A DNA stretch of 64,000 nucleotides from Agromyces luteolus. Its GTDB lineage: Bacteria > Actinomycetota > Actinomycetes > Actinomycetales > Microbacteriaceae. Position numbers and translations under genes: made by a program. Under the pieces are notes generated by a model. That model was not told where the DNA came from. It ran no database searches and was given only the letters and a program-made list of their open reading frames with translations. Shown one piece after another: positions 41,740-50,452 of this stretch (within the stretch, counting starts at the first letter, position 1; the number at the start of each line of letters is the position of its first letter). The stretch spans positions 186,001-250,000 of the forward strand of contig NZ_WODA01000023.1 of the NCBI RefSeq assembly GCF_009729855.1. Reading direction: 5' to 3'.

Positions 41740-42204
41740 GTGACCGAAGAGTGGTTGACTGACGACGCGACGTCGCGCCGGATGCGTGCGACTCGGTCCA
41801 GCGGCTCGACGCTCGAGCTCGCGATGCGGCGAGAACTGACTCTTGCCGGCCTCCGATACCGTTTGCAGTTTCGCCCCGAGCCGGACATGCGCCATCGGGC
41901 GGATTTTGTATTCATCCGCCCGAGGGTCATCGTCGACCTACGTGGGTGCTACTGGCACGGATGCGAGGCTCACTGCATACCTCCAAAGCGCAACGCACCC
42001 CGGTGGCAGGAGAAGTTTGCACACAACCGTGCGAGAGATCGACGAATCGTGAAGGAACTCGAGTCGCGCGGATGGACAGTGATCGTCGTCTGGGAGCACG
42101 ATGATCTTCGAGTCGCAGCTTCGGTAGTGGCACGCGTCGTCCGTAACCGGCGAACCCGCGCAGCGAACCGCGGATCGGGAAGAAGATCGAGCTTCGAGGC
42201 GTGA
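41740..42204 (+). CDS. vsr: Vsr-family (PD-(D/E)XK-like) endonuclease
   Basis: This 154-residue protein resembles very-short-patch repair endonucleases: RMRATRSSGSTLELAMRREL, ADFVFIRPRVIVDLRGCYWHGCEAHC, then W, K, N and RD positions, and GWTVIVVWEHD near the end. Asp55, His73 and the Cys zinc-like residues are present, but the residue matching the second active His of E. coli Vsr is Arg68. Vsr nicks T:G mismatches made by deamination of 5-methylcytosine; in a GHKL island it could instead be the cutting subunit. GTG at 41740 was chosen as start, with a TATCGT hexamer 7 bases before it. Confidence 0.78.
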   Translation: MTEEWLTDDATSRRMRATRSSGSTLELAMRRELTLAGLRYRLQFRPEPDMRHRADFVFIRPRVIVDLRGCYWHGCEAHCIPPKRNAPRWQEKFAHNRARDRRIVKELESRGWTVIVVWEHDDLRVAASVVARVVRNRRTRAANRGSGRRSSFEA

Positions 42205-42587
42205 GGTGGCAGGTTCGCCAAGCAGCATGTGCGAGCAAACCGTCGACACTAAGGCATCCAGCGATCAGCCTGACCAACATGCCCAGTTGCCGACGGGCAT
42301 CCGTCACGACTACATCGCCCGTTGCGCCCGCAATGAAAGCGAGCCCGCCTCGCTGACCGTCCGCGATGACGCGCTCAGCCCCGCGCTGTCGCCGGCGATG
42401 ATCTGGGCTTGCAGCTGAAGCGCGAGGTCTGCCTGCCCGCTGGACTGACGGGCACGGCGCAATCGGTCGCGCCCGCCCTTCGACGATCGCTTCGCTTGGA
42501 CGACAATTCCCGCCAGCGCCATCCCGATGAGTTCGGGCGGCCGGTCGAGAAGATTGCCGCGGTCGAGGAGGATCACGCGCTCTCGAG
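42205..42587. other. Gene-poor right border of the low-GC island
   Basis: No gene is firmly supported here. One minus-strand frame of 88 codons (GTG 42576 to stop 42310) starts 11 bp after the LacI stop; its product begins VILLDRGNLLDR. The DNA around its start closely resembles the antitoxin-toxin junction at 62.86 kb, so it may be a relic of such a pair. The rest of the frame has no recognised similarity. Confidence 0.4.
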
Positions 42588-43574
42588 TTAGCGCCCCGGC
42601 GCCGCCGTCGATGCCCGCGGGATGAGCGTCGGCAGGGCCATCCGGATCCCCCGCTCCCCCTCCTCCGGCGACAGCAACAGCTCGAGCGCCGTCGAGGCGA
42701 TCTGCTCGAACGGCGTCCGCACTGACGAGAGCGCCACCGGCAGCCGCGACACCAGCGGGATGTCGTTGTACCCGACGATCGACAGGTCGGCGCCGATGCG
42801 CAGCCCGAGCCCGCTCGCCGCGGTCATCACGCCGATCGCCAGATTGTCGTTCGCGGCGAACACCGCGGTCGGCCGGTCGGGGCGGTCGAGCAGGCGCATG
42901 CCCGCCTCGATGCCGTCGTCGACGCCGTAGCCGACCGAGAGCATGCGGGCGTCGTCGATCGCGAGCCCGGCCTCGCGGAGGGCGCGCTCCGCGCCGGCAC
43001 GGCGGTCGCGGGCGCTCGAGGTGAACCACGGCCCGGTCACCATCGCGATGTCGCGGTGGCCGAGGTCGATCAGGTGGCGAGTCGCGAGGTATCCCCCGGT
43101 CTCGTCGTCGCCGAGCGACGAGGGGCTGATGCGGTCGGTGCGGAGCACGAGGACGTGGGGGATGTCGCGGGCGCGCAGTGACGCCGGGAGCTCGTCGTCG
43201 AGGCGGGCGGTCGCGAGGATCACGCCGTCGACGTTGCGATCGAGCAGGGTCTCGGTGGCGCGTCGCTCGTCGTCGGGGTCGTCGCCGCACGTCGCGACGA
43301 CGGCGAAGTAGCCGCGGCGGCCGGCGGCCTCCTCTATCGCCTGGACCATGAGGGCCATCACGGTGTCGGTCAGGCGAGGCACCGGCACGCCGATCGTCGC
43401 CGTCGCTCTGCGCCGGAGGCTCGACGCGAACACGTTGCGGCGGTAGCCGAGCTCCTCCGCGACCCGGCGCACGCGCTGCGCCGTCTCGCTGCGGGAGGCC
43501 GGCGTGCGGTCGTCGAGGATGCGGCTGACGGTCGAGATGCTCACGCCGGATGCCTGCGCGACATCCTTCAGCAT
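42588..43574 (-). CDS. LacI family transcriptional regulator
   Basis: This 328-residue regulator has the LacI helix-turn-helix (LKDVAQASGVSISTVSRILDD), hinge helix (NVFASSLRRR), and periplasmic-binding-like sensor domain. It probably senses a sugar. No sugar transporter or enzyme gene is next to it; it is an orphan at the border of the low-GC island, possibly left by the island insertion or controlling distant genes. Confidence 0.88.
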   Translation of the reverse strand: MLKDVAQASGVSISTVSRILDDRTPASRSETAQRVRRVAEELGYRRNVFASSLRRRATATIGVPVPRLTDTVMALMVQAIEEAAGRRGYFAVVATCGDDPDDERRATETLLDRNVDGVILATARLDDELPASLRARDIPHVLVLRTDRISPSSLGDDETGGYLATRHLIDLGHRDIAMVTGPWFTSSARDRRAGAERALREAGLAIDDARMLSVGYGVDDGIEAGMRLLDRPDRPTAVFAANDNLAIGVMTAASGLGLRIGADLSIVGYNDIPLVSRLPVALSSVRTPFEQIASTALELLLSPEEGERGIRMALPTLIPRASTAAPGR

Positions 43575-43668
43575 GACCGGCCCAGGTCGTCCACCGAGGC
43601 GCTACGAGACTGCGCGCCGTCCCCCTCCTGCAGACCCGAGCTGCGTCAGAGCGCTCGCCGGGCTGGGC

Positions 43669-44961
43669 TCAGGAAGCGCTCGTCGGAAGAGTCAGCAGGT
43701 GTTCGGGCCACTTGCCGAGCGCGCCACCGGCGACATCCTTATCCACGTAGGCGATGATCTGATCGAGTGCAGCAAATCCAGATGCCACCCGGTCCGGCTT
43801 CGACTGATCGTAGCCGGGGCTGTCGGGGAAGAACGTGGTCCCAGACAAGCCCGCCTCTGGTATCGCTTCGGAATCCCCGATGTAGTGCTTGGTGATGTAC
43901 CTGACCGGGACGATCGACTCGGGCGTGCCCTGCAGCCCCGTGGTGGCGACGAGGTCCCGCCGCATAGCGATGAATGCGGTCCGAGCAGCTTCGAGACCGG
44001 CGCGATGCCGTTTCGCGAAGCTCTGGAACGAGACCAATTCGCTCTGGGGGATGGCTCCAATGGCGGTACCGGTGGCTCCGAGGTAAGTCTTGGCCAGATG
44101 GATGCGTTGGAGGTGCAGGGCGAGTGCAACGCCGAGCAAGTATTCGGCGAGGATGTTCCTTCCGATCTCCGGATGCTTGGCGACGTAGTCGAGGGTGGCG
44201 ATGAAGGTGTCGGCACTCGTCGGGTTGAGCGCGTCGTCGAGGTTCTTCTCGAAGTCCTCGACGAGATGTGCCGGCGGTGCCTCGTTGTCCGTCCCGTACG
44301 TGGCGAGGATGCGACCGGTGCGGTCGAACCACTCGTAGTTCTGGGCGAACAGAACCCCGGCTCGTTCGGCGGACTGCTTGTCGAGGGCCTCCGAGACGAC
44401 GCCCCGAACTGCATCCTCGATCTCGTCGATCCGTGGCGCCGGCGGCGCCGTCGCGTCGGGAGACGCGAACGCGACCGTGATCACCATGCCGAGGGGGTAC
44501 AACACTGGGGCGGTTGCTTGCACGGCACCCGAGATCCCATAGAGCAACCCGCTCAGGAGCGAAGTGGCGATGTCGATCACCGTTCCCTGGATGCTGTCGT
44601 CCTGCAGGCTCTGGGCGGGCGGAAGTGAGACACCAGTCATCCGCGCGGTCAACTGGGCGACAGCTCCCTCGACGCTGACGAGCAGCTGCCTGTCCGCGTT
44701 CGGAGTGATCACGTGATGATCCGCGGTCTTGATCGTCCACGGGCCGAACGCCGAAGCGCCCACGACGAACATGAGCATCTCATTGCGCCCGAACCCCGTG
44801 TTGAGGACCTTCCCGTTCTCGACCGCCTGGGGGTGAGCTGGCGACGCGAATCCGAAATCGCCGAGGTTGCGTTCCTTGAAGTTCTTCGGCACGACCGGAT
44901 CATCGGTGTAGAACGGCATGAGCATCATGCGCTTGCCCCGGCGATTCACGAAGTTGTACAT
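43669..44961 (-). CDS. Large orphan protein, possibly helical pore-forming
   Basis: This 430-residue protein has no recognised family. The middle has a long hydrophobic helical stretch (TVIDIATSLLSGLLYGISG, then ATAPVLYPLGMVITVAF), followed by amphipathic helices (IDEIEDAVRGVVSEALDKQ) and ILAEYLLGVALALHLQRIHL. The arrangement and the YLL...ALHLQRIH pattern recall the helical domain I of Cry-type insecticidal toxins, but this is weak. There is no signal peptide. ATG 44961 was chosen for its GGAGGGG site. It lies alone, downstream of a Doc/antitoxin pair, in somewhat lower-GC DNA. Confidence 0.55.
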   Translation of the reverse strand: MYNFVNRRGKRMMLMPFYTDDPVVPKNFKERNLGDFGFASPAHPQAVENGKVLNTGFGRNEMLMFVVGASAFGPWTIKTADHHVITPNADRQLLVSVEGAVAQLTARMTGVSLPPAQSLQDDSIQGTVIDIATSLLSGLLYGISGAVQATAPVLYPLGMVITVAFASPDATAPPAPRIDEIEDAVRGVVSEALDKQSAERAGVLFAQNYEWFDRTGRILATYGTDNEAPPAHLVEDFEKNLDDALNPTSADTFIATLDYVAKHPEIGRNILAEYLLGVALALHLQRIHLAKTYLGATGTAIGAIPQSELVSFQSFAKRHRAGLEAARTAFIAMRRDLVATTGLQGTPESIVPVRYITKHYIGDSEAIPEAGLSGTTFFPDSPGYDQSKPDRVASGFAALDQIIAYVDKDVAGGALGKWPEHLLTLPTSAS

Positions 44962-45081
44962 ACTTCCCCTCCACTCGGGCCGCCGGCATCTCGCCGCGCG
45001 CAGTGGTACTGCGAAGCCTGACAGCCGAACGAGGCGACACCTATCCCCCGAAGTGGTGCCGAAGCGCCGGGTCACGACGCG

Positions 45082-45480
45082 TCAGGCGAGCGGACGGATG
45101 CGGTCGCGAACCCACGCCGCGACCGCGTCGAGATCGACCGCACCCGCTGCGACCTCGCGGAGGAACCGGTCGGCCTCGGCCACGTCATCGACCACGAGGT
45201 CGAGTTCGTTGAGTTCGAGGAACGCGACGGTCGCGAACCACGCCAGCCGCTTGTTCCCGTCGGCGAGCGGATGGTTGCGCATCAGCGCCACCAGCAGCGC
45301 CGCGGCCTTCTCGTCGAGCGTCGGGTGCACCTCCTCGCCGAACACGGGCAACGGTGCGGCAAGCGCCGAGAGCAGCAGGTTGCGCCCGCGGGCGCCGTCT
45401 TTGAAGTGGAATCCCTCGTCATCGAGCAGTGCCTCGACGTCGTCGGGGTCGAGGTACTCGACCTCGCGCCCCGCCCTCAC
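45082..45480 (-). CDS. Doc/Fic-type toxin (death on curing)
   Basis: This 132-residue toxin of the Doc branch of Fic proteins has the motif HPLADGNKR starting at His70, followed by LAW. Doc phosphorylates elongation factor Tu and stops translation. It starts at GTG 45480, overlapping the antitoxin stop by four bases (GTGA). Length is near the Doc norm (about 126). It works with the RHH antitoxin encoded upstream. Confidence 0.88.
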   Translation of the reverse strand: MRAGREVEYLDPDDVEALLDDEGFHFKDGARGRNLLLSALAAPLPVFGEEVHPTLDEKAAALLVALMRNHPLADGNKRLAWFATVAFLELNELDLVVDDVAEADRFLREVAAGAVDLDAVAAWVRDRIRPLA

Positions 45481-45680
45481 CGGGCGAGACGCTCGAGCAG
45501 TTCGGCGTCGCGGGAACGGACTCGATCGAAGGCCGCACGCGTGCGGGCGGACTTGTCGGCACGAGCCGCGAGGTCGTCGAGCGCGATCTGCACGACCTCG
45601 GTCTTCGACCGTCCGAACTTCGCGGCCAGAGCCTCGAGGAGCTGGTCGTGAGACTCGTCGAGTCGCAGGGTCATCGCCAT
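45477..45680 (-). CDS. Ribbon-helix-helix antitoxin
   Basis: This 67-residue protein starts AMTLRLDESHDQLLEALAAKFG, giving the short strand and two helices of a MetJ/Arc-type DNA-binding fold. The C-terminal part is an unstructured, charged tail, expected to bind and block the Doc toxin. Start ATG 45680 follows GGAAGGACC; ATG 45674 is also possible. A perfect palindrome 36 bp upstream is its likely operator, so the pair is autoregulated. Confidence 0.85.
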   Translation of the reverse strand: MAMTLRLDESHDQLLEALAAKFGRSKTEVVQIALDDLAARADKSARTRAAFDRVRSRDAELLERLAR

Positions 45681-45715
45681 GGCACGGTCCTTCCGTCGAC
45701 AACATCGTACCGCTT

Positions 45716-45732
45716 GGTATCAAGCTGATACC
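45716..45732. promoter_or_regulatory. Palindromic operator of the toxin-antitoxin pair
   Basis: GGTATCA (45716-45722) and TGATACC (45726-45732) are perfect inverted arms with a 3-bp spacer. A further half-site GTACC lies at 45708-45712. The spacing suits RHH antitoxin dimers binding side by side. Confidence 0.75.
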
Positions 45733-45877
45733 AGAGTGCGGAACCGGCTGCAAGATCCACTTCCGCGACCGCATCGCGCGGCCGACGGGCTCCACACGGT
45801 GCGGCTCGTCGACGACATCCGGCGGCTGGTGGTGGTGCCGGGTAGGTGGGGGCCGATGCCGCCGATATCCTCGGCCC

Positions 45878-46249
45878 ATGGCCGCCGCGATCGCCCTGAC
45901 CATCATCCTCGCGCTGCTCGCGGTGTTCCAGCTCGCACTGGCGCTCGGCGCACCGCTCGGCCGGTTCGCGTGGGGCGGCGCCCACCGAGTGCTGCCGACG
46001 AGGCTGCGCATCGGCAGCCTGGCGTCGATCGTCATCTACGCCGTCATCGCCGTGCTCGCCCTCGACCGCGTCGACCTGATCGACGTGGTGCCCGACGCCG
46101 TCTCCACGGTGGGCATGTGGATCGTGTTCGGCTACTTCGTGCTCGGCATCGTGATGAACGCCGTCTCGCGCAGCAAGCCCGAGCGGTACACGATGACGCC
46201 GGTCGTCACCGTGCTGGCGGTGCTGAGCCTGCTGGTCGCGCTGAGCTGA
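45878..46249 (+). CDS. Small four-helix membrane protein
   Basis: This 123-residue protein has four membrane helices (about residues 3-25, 45-63, 77-98, 105-122) and no recognised family beyond general small actinobacterial membrane proteins. The last helix follows SKPERYTMTPV, a segment seen in putative transport or integral membrane proteins. Single gene. Confidence 0.6.
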   Translation: MAAAIALTIILALLAVFQLALALGAPLGRFAWGGAHRVLPTRLRIGSLASIVIYAVIAVLALDRVDLIDVVPDAVSTVGMWIVFGYFVLGIVMNAVSRSKPERYTMTPVVTVLAVLSLLVALS

Positions 46250-46557
46250 GGGGCGGATGACGCGGCCGGCCGCGTTCGGGGCGGCGTGAGACCTCGCCTG
46301 CGCGAGAGCGGGCGCGAGCCGGGCGGTCGGCGCGGGCGGATGGCGCGGGGCGGCCGGCGGCATCCGTTCTCGTCGACCCGCTCGAAGCACTGGCGTCGTC
46401 AGCCCGGCGACGTCCGCGTCGATCACAGAGCTCGGCGAGGCGAGCTGACTCCTCCTCCACAGGGCACGTTCTCGACGACTTCTCCACAGCGAGAATCGCT
46501 GGTCAGCATTGATTTCCGGCACGAACGGATGTCGGTGGGTGGGTGCAGGATCGAAGC
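46250..46557. other. Intergenic region before the HNH gene
   Basis: About 300 bp with no supported gene. Two similar CTCCACAG blocks (near 46455 and 46485) are present, but I see no clear promoter, palindrome or RNA gene. Confidence 0.4.
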
Positions 46558-47979
46558 ATGGAACAGGCCCCGGCACCCGCGCAGCCGACGCACCCGTCGC
46601 TGCACGCGCTGGTCGCGCTCGAGCGCGGTGTGGCAGCGCTGCGGGAGGCGTGGGCGGGTGCGATGCCGGCGTGGGGTCCGGCGAGCGGGGCGGTTCAGGT
46701 CGATGTGGAACGGATGGGCGATGCCGGCCTGGTGCAGGTCGTCGATGCGCTCGCCCAGGCCCGGCGTGAGATCGACGCCGTGTTCGCCAGGGTCGCTGCC
46801 GAGGCGGCGAAACGGTCCGGGCCGGAGTTCGGCGTCGACGGGCTCGCGAAAGCGCAGGGCTTCCACAATCCGGTGCGCTTGATCGCGGCCGCGACGGGCG
46901 GCTCGCGGTCCGAAGCCCACCGGCTGATCGCCGTCGGTGCGGCGACGGCGGAGCGGCAGGCGTTCAGCGGTGAGCGGATGCCGGCGCGGCACCCGCACGT
47001 CGCCGCCGCGTTCGCCGCCGCGACGATCAGCATCGAGGCGGCGTCCGCGATCACCTCGATGCTCGACCGGTCGGCGACACGGGCCGCGGCGAACCGGGTC
47101 GACGTGTTCGAGGCGGCGCTGGTCGACCTGGCAGCGCGAGTGCCACTCGAGACGCTGATGCGCGGAGTGCGCGAGGCGGAGGCGCGGCTCGATCCCGACG
47201 GTGTCGAGCCTCGCGAAGACGAACTCCGGATGGAACGCTCGCTGACCATGCGCGAAGACAGCCACGGCATGGTGCACCTCCACGCCCGTCTCGACCCCGA
47301 GAGCGCAGCCCCGGTCAAGGTGGCGATCGAGGCACTCGTCGGCGACGCACTGCGCCGGCGCGAACCCGGCGATCTCTCGCCGGTGGTCGATGATCGGCGG
47401 TCGATTCCGCAGATCCAGGCCGACGCGCTCGCAGCACTCGCCCGCCATACGCTCGGCTGCGCCCAGACGGCCGCGCCGCTCGCGAAGACCACCGTCATCG
47501 TGCGCGTGGACCTCGACACCCTCGTCGACGGCATCGGACACGCGCGCATCGACGGGCTCGAACAGCCCATCTCCGCCGGCACCGCCCGCCGCATGGCCGC
47601 CGACGCCGAACTCATCCCCGCCGTCCTCGGCGGCGACAGCCTCCCGCTCGACCTCGGCCGAGCCGCCCGCCTCTTCACCAAGGCCCAGCGCCTCGCTCTC
47701 GGCGAACGCGACGGCGGATGCGCCTCCTGCGGCCAGAACATCGGCTACGTCGAAGCCCACCACATCGACTGGTGGGAACGCGACACCGGCCCGACCGACC
47801 TGGCGAACGGCGTCCTGCTCTGCAGCTTCTGCCACCACATGATCCACCGCGACGGATGGCACATCCACGCCAGCCCGACCGAGGTCTGGTTCACCCCACC
47901 ACCGCACATCGACCCGGCCCAGGTCCCACGACTCGGCGGCAGGGCCCGCTTCGAGCTGCGCGAAGCCCGGGCGGCATGA
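46558..47979 (+). CDS. HNH endonuclease with DUF222 domain
   Basis: This 473-residue protein has an N-terminal DUF222 helical region (about 20-330) and a C-terminal HNH nuclease domain: CASCGQNIGYVEAHHID, then LLCSFCHHMIHRDGW, giving two Cys pairs that bind zinc and the HH/N/H catalytic core. Families of such genes are present in many copies in Microbacteriaceae and other actinobacteria; role unclear, perhaps mobile or phage-defence related. Start ATG 46558 has a GCAGGA site. No intein or intron structure visible. Confidence 0.85.
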   Translation: MEQAPAPAQPTHPSLHALVALERGVAALREAWAGAMPAWGPASGAVQVDVERMGDAGLVQVVDALAQARREIDAVFARVAAEAAKRSGPEFGVDGLAKAQGFHNPVRLIAAATGGSRSEAHRLIAVGAATAERQAFSGERMPARHPHVAAAFAAATISIEAASAITSMLDRSATRAAANRVDVFEAALVDLAARVPLETLMRGVREAEARLDPDGVEPREDELRMERSLTMREDSHGMVHLHARLDPESAAPVKVAIEALVGDALRRREPGDLSPVVDDRRSIPQIQADALAALARHTLGCAQTAAPLAKTTVIVRVDLDTLVDGIGHARIDGLEQPISAGTARRMAADAELIPAVLGGDSLPLDLGRAARLFTKAQRLALGERDGGCASCGQNIGYVEAHHIDWWERDTGPTDLANGVLLCSFCHHMIHRDGWHIHASPTEVWFTPPPHIDPAQVPRLGGRARFELREARAA

Positions 47980-48194
47980 CGCCGCGCGGATGCGTTCACC
48001 ACGCGCAGGCGCATCCTGTGTACGACCACGCCGTCGAACGTCATGAGCACGAAGACGTGACGGCGGCCTCGCCAGCGAGGACCCATCGCAGGGCCGGCGG
48101 AGTGCACGGCGCTGCTGCCCTCGTCGACGAGCCACCGACATCAGGAGCAAGGACCGGTTTGCGGCTCGTAACCCGCGGCTGGTTGGCTCATCGA

Positions 48195-49091
48195 ATGGCC
48201 TTCACCGTGCAGACTCCAGCTGCCGCCGACCTGCCGCAGATCGCGGATGAGCTGAGTTCGTGGCAGACGGACCCGTGGGTCGGTCATCTCCACACCGGAG
48301 ACCTCGGCTGGCGGACGCTCCTGGGTGCCGAGGGCGCCGCGGAAGACCTGCGGGTGTGGGCGCGCGACGGCTCGCCCGTGGCCATCGGGATGCTCGACGA
48401 CGGTGTCCTGCGTCTGGCGTTGGATCCGGAACTGGTGGACGACGAGGTCGTCGCGACTCGCATCGCGCGCGACCTCGGAGATCCCCGAGCGAACGTGTTC
48501 GAGGCAGGAGAAGCCCTGGTCGAGGCTCGTGGGGCGCTCGCCCTCCGAGGACTCCTCCTGTCGGACGGATGGGTCGACGACGAACTGTGGACGCCGTTCA
48601 CCCTTGATCTGTCGAATGGACTGGACTCGAGCCCCTTCGAGCAGGCCGGGCTCCGGGTCGAGCGCGCCGGTGTCGACGATGCCGAGACGTGGGCGGCCGT
48701 CCATTGGGCTGCATTCAAGGGCACGCCGTTCGAGGGTGCTCCGCGGGAACGGTTCATCCGGCGTTGGGTGGCGATGACGAGTGGGCCGCTCGCCGACCGA
48801 GCACACAACCTCATCGGCTTCGACCGCGACGGCCTACCCGTGGCGGTCACCACGGTGTGGACGGCTGGGGTGGATGAGCCGGGGCTGATCGAGCCCATGG
48901 CGGTGCATCCCGACCACCACGGTCATGGCTACGGACGGGCGATCACCGTCGCCGGTGCCGACGCCCTGCGCGAGTCCGGTGCATCCAGTGCGAACGTGGT
49001 CGCCGAGAACTCCAATCCCGCCGCCATCGCCACCTATCGAGCCGCCGGGTTCACTGCGCTTGCGACCGTGGCCGACCTACGTCGCCTCTGA
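48195..49091 (+). CDS. GNAT family N-acetyltransferase (tandem domains)
   Basis: This 298-residue protein has a weak N-terminal GNAT-like half (about 1-140) and a clear C-terminal GNAT domain with the acetyl-CoA loop VHPDHHGHGYGRAIT and NPAAIATYRAAGF. Substrate unknown; such tandem proteins include mycothiol synthase-like and aminoglycoside-type enzymes. Start ATG 48195 is the first good Met. Confidence 0.82.
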   Translation: MAFTVQTPAAADLPQIADELSSWQTDPWVGHLHTGDLGWRTLLGAEGAAEDLRVWARDGSPVAIGMLDDGVLRLALDPELVDDEVVATRIARDLGDPRANVFEAGEALVEARGALALRGLLLSDGWVDDELWTPFTLDLSNGLDSSPFEQAGLRVERAGVDDAETWAAVHWAAFKGTPFEGAPRERFIRRWVAMTSGPLADRAHNLIGFDRDGLPVAVTTVWTAGVDEPGLIEPMAVHPDHHGHGYGRAITVAGADALRESGASSANVVAENSNPAAIATYRAAGFTALATVADLRRL

Positions 49092-49139
49092 GGTCGGTCG
49101 CCGGGCAGGTCGACGACAACGACGGCGCCCACGTCGGTG

Positions 49140-49493
49140 TCAGCTCCGGAGCCAGGCCCAGGCGGCATCCGGGTCTTCGAAGTACGCCGCCTCCTGCGCG
49201 TAGAACGGGGTGGCGAGGTGGGCGAGGCGCTCCTCCCACTTCTTGTGGCCGACGATCGCCATGCGCGCGACCTTCTCGTGGAACTCGTGACCGAAGTGCA
49301 GGTCGGCACCCCACGCGCCCACCTTCTCCCACCGGAAGTCGGTGAGGTCGAGCATCAGCTTCACCGTGCCGTGCTCCTCGACCGCGGCCTCGACCGCGGG
49401 CGTCAACACGGCGTAGTCGGCCTTCGTCACCTCGCCGGACACGACGAACCCGAGGGTGTCACCGGTGCTGCGGTCGGACTGCGTGATCGTCAT
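49140..49493 (-). CDS. SpoIIAA-like (STAS-type) protein
   Basis: This 117-residue protein matches the SpoIIAA-like family: SGEVTKADYAVLTPAVEAAVEEHG, DLTDFRWEKVGAWGADLHFG, and ATPFYAQEAAYFEDPDAAWAWL. These are stand-alone CRAL-TRIO/STAS-related folds often found with transport or stress genes; function unknown. ATG 49493 is chosen as the start. A single gene, convergent with the GNAT gene. Confidence 0.78.
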   Translation of the reverse strand: MTITQSDRSTGDTLGFVVSGEVTKADYAVLTPAVEAAVEEHGTVKLMLDLTDFRWEKVGAWGADLHFGHEFHEKVARMAIVGHKKWEERLAHLATPFYAQEAAYFEDPDAAWAWLRS

Positions 49494-49624
49494 CGAGTGC
49501 TCCGTTCTGTCGGCTTCCCTGCCCAGCCTTCCGTGCGGCGCGGTCGGCGTCGAGGGGTCGTTGGTCCCGGGAGCGTACTGAGGGCTGAAACGACTGCTGC
49601 GTTCGCTCCCGTCGAAGCGCCACG

Positions 49625-50425
49625 TCAGTCGACGAGCGCGCCCGCGGTCAGGTTCGAGATCACGCCGGTCATCGATCCGGCGCGGTCGGATGCCGCGAAC
49701 GCGAGGAACTCGGCGACCTCGTCGAGCGTCGGCAGCCGGCCGAGCAGCGTCATGCCGGTGAGGCCATCCATCCACTCGTCGAAGTCGATGCCGGAGGCGT
49801 CGGCGATGCGACCGAACATCTGCCGGGTGTACGACGTGTCGAGCGCGTCGCGCATGGCGTGCGGCCGCACGCACACGACCCGAACCCCCGCGGGACCGAG
49901 CTCGCCGGCGAGCGCTCGCGAGAAGCCCTCGAGCCCCGCGCTCTGCGCGGCGTTGCCGATGAGCCCGCGCCCGGTGAGCCGCGCGCCGGGCGTCGACACG
50001 GTGAGGATCACCCCGCTCCCCAGCGCGATCATCGGCCGCGCGACGGCCTTCGCCGTCACGAAGTTCGTCTGCAGGTAGCCCGTGACCGGGTGCAGGTACT
50101 CGGCGAGCGACGTGTCCGCGATCTCCCGGCCCTGCAGGTGGTCGAAGCCGACGGCGTTCAGCGCGATATCGATGCGGCCCGCGGCATCCGTCACCTCGTC
50201 GATGTGACGATCGACGGACGCCTGGTCCATCGCGTCGACCACGGCGATCTCGACCGTGCCGCCGAACGAACGCGCAGCGGATGCCGCGGCCTCGAGCCGC
50301 GGGAGGCTCCGACCGGCGAGGAAGACCCTCGCTCCCTCCCTGGCGAACGCGCGCGCGGCAGCGGCGCCGATCGATCCTCCGCCGCCGTGGATCACGGCGA
50401 CCTTGCCTTCGAGCAGCAGCATCAT
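49625..50425 (-). CDS. SDR family protein with altered active site
   Basis: This 266-residue SDR has the cofactor motif GGGGSIG (14-20) and a Ser144 in TVSTPGA. The expected YxxxK falls on NAAQS (158-162) when anchored on the following LEGF helix, so catalytic Tyr and Lys appear missing. NAD-binding elements RPHAMRD and the C-terminal LGRLPTLDEVAEFLAFAASD are normal. It could act with other residues or as a binding protein. Start ATG 50425 follows GAAGGGAA. Two GCAAC/GTTGC palindromes lie upstream. Confidence 0.8.
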   Translation of the reverse strand: MMLLLEGKVAVIHGGGGSIGAAAARAFAREGARVFLAGRSLPRLEAAASAARSFGGTVEIAVVDAMDQASVDRHIDEVTDAAGRIDIALNAVGFDHLQGREIADTSLAEYLHPVTGYLQTNFVTAKAVARPMIALGSGVILTVSTPGARLTGRGLIGNAAQSAGLEGFSRALAGELGPAGVRVVCVRPHAMRDALDTSYTRQMFGRIADASGIDFDEWMDGLTGMTLLGRLPTLDEVAEFLAFAASDRAGSMTGVISNLTAGALVD

Positions 50426-50452
50426 GGTTCCCTTCGTGAGTGATGGGTCATC

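Noticed and set aside
42205..42590. tRNA or attachment site at the right border of the low-GC island
   Set aside because: No cloverleaf-like sequence and no matching direct repeat with the left border near 37.8 kb was seen.
46440..46500. Two CTCCACAG blocks resembling DnaA boxes
   Set aside because: They match the TTATCCACA consensus poorly, are only two, and no other origin features (dnaA, dnaN, AT-rich unwinding region) are near.
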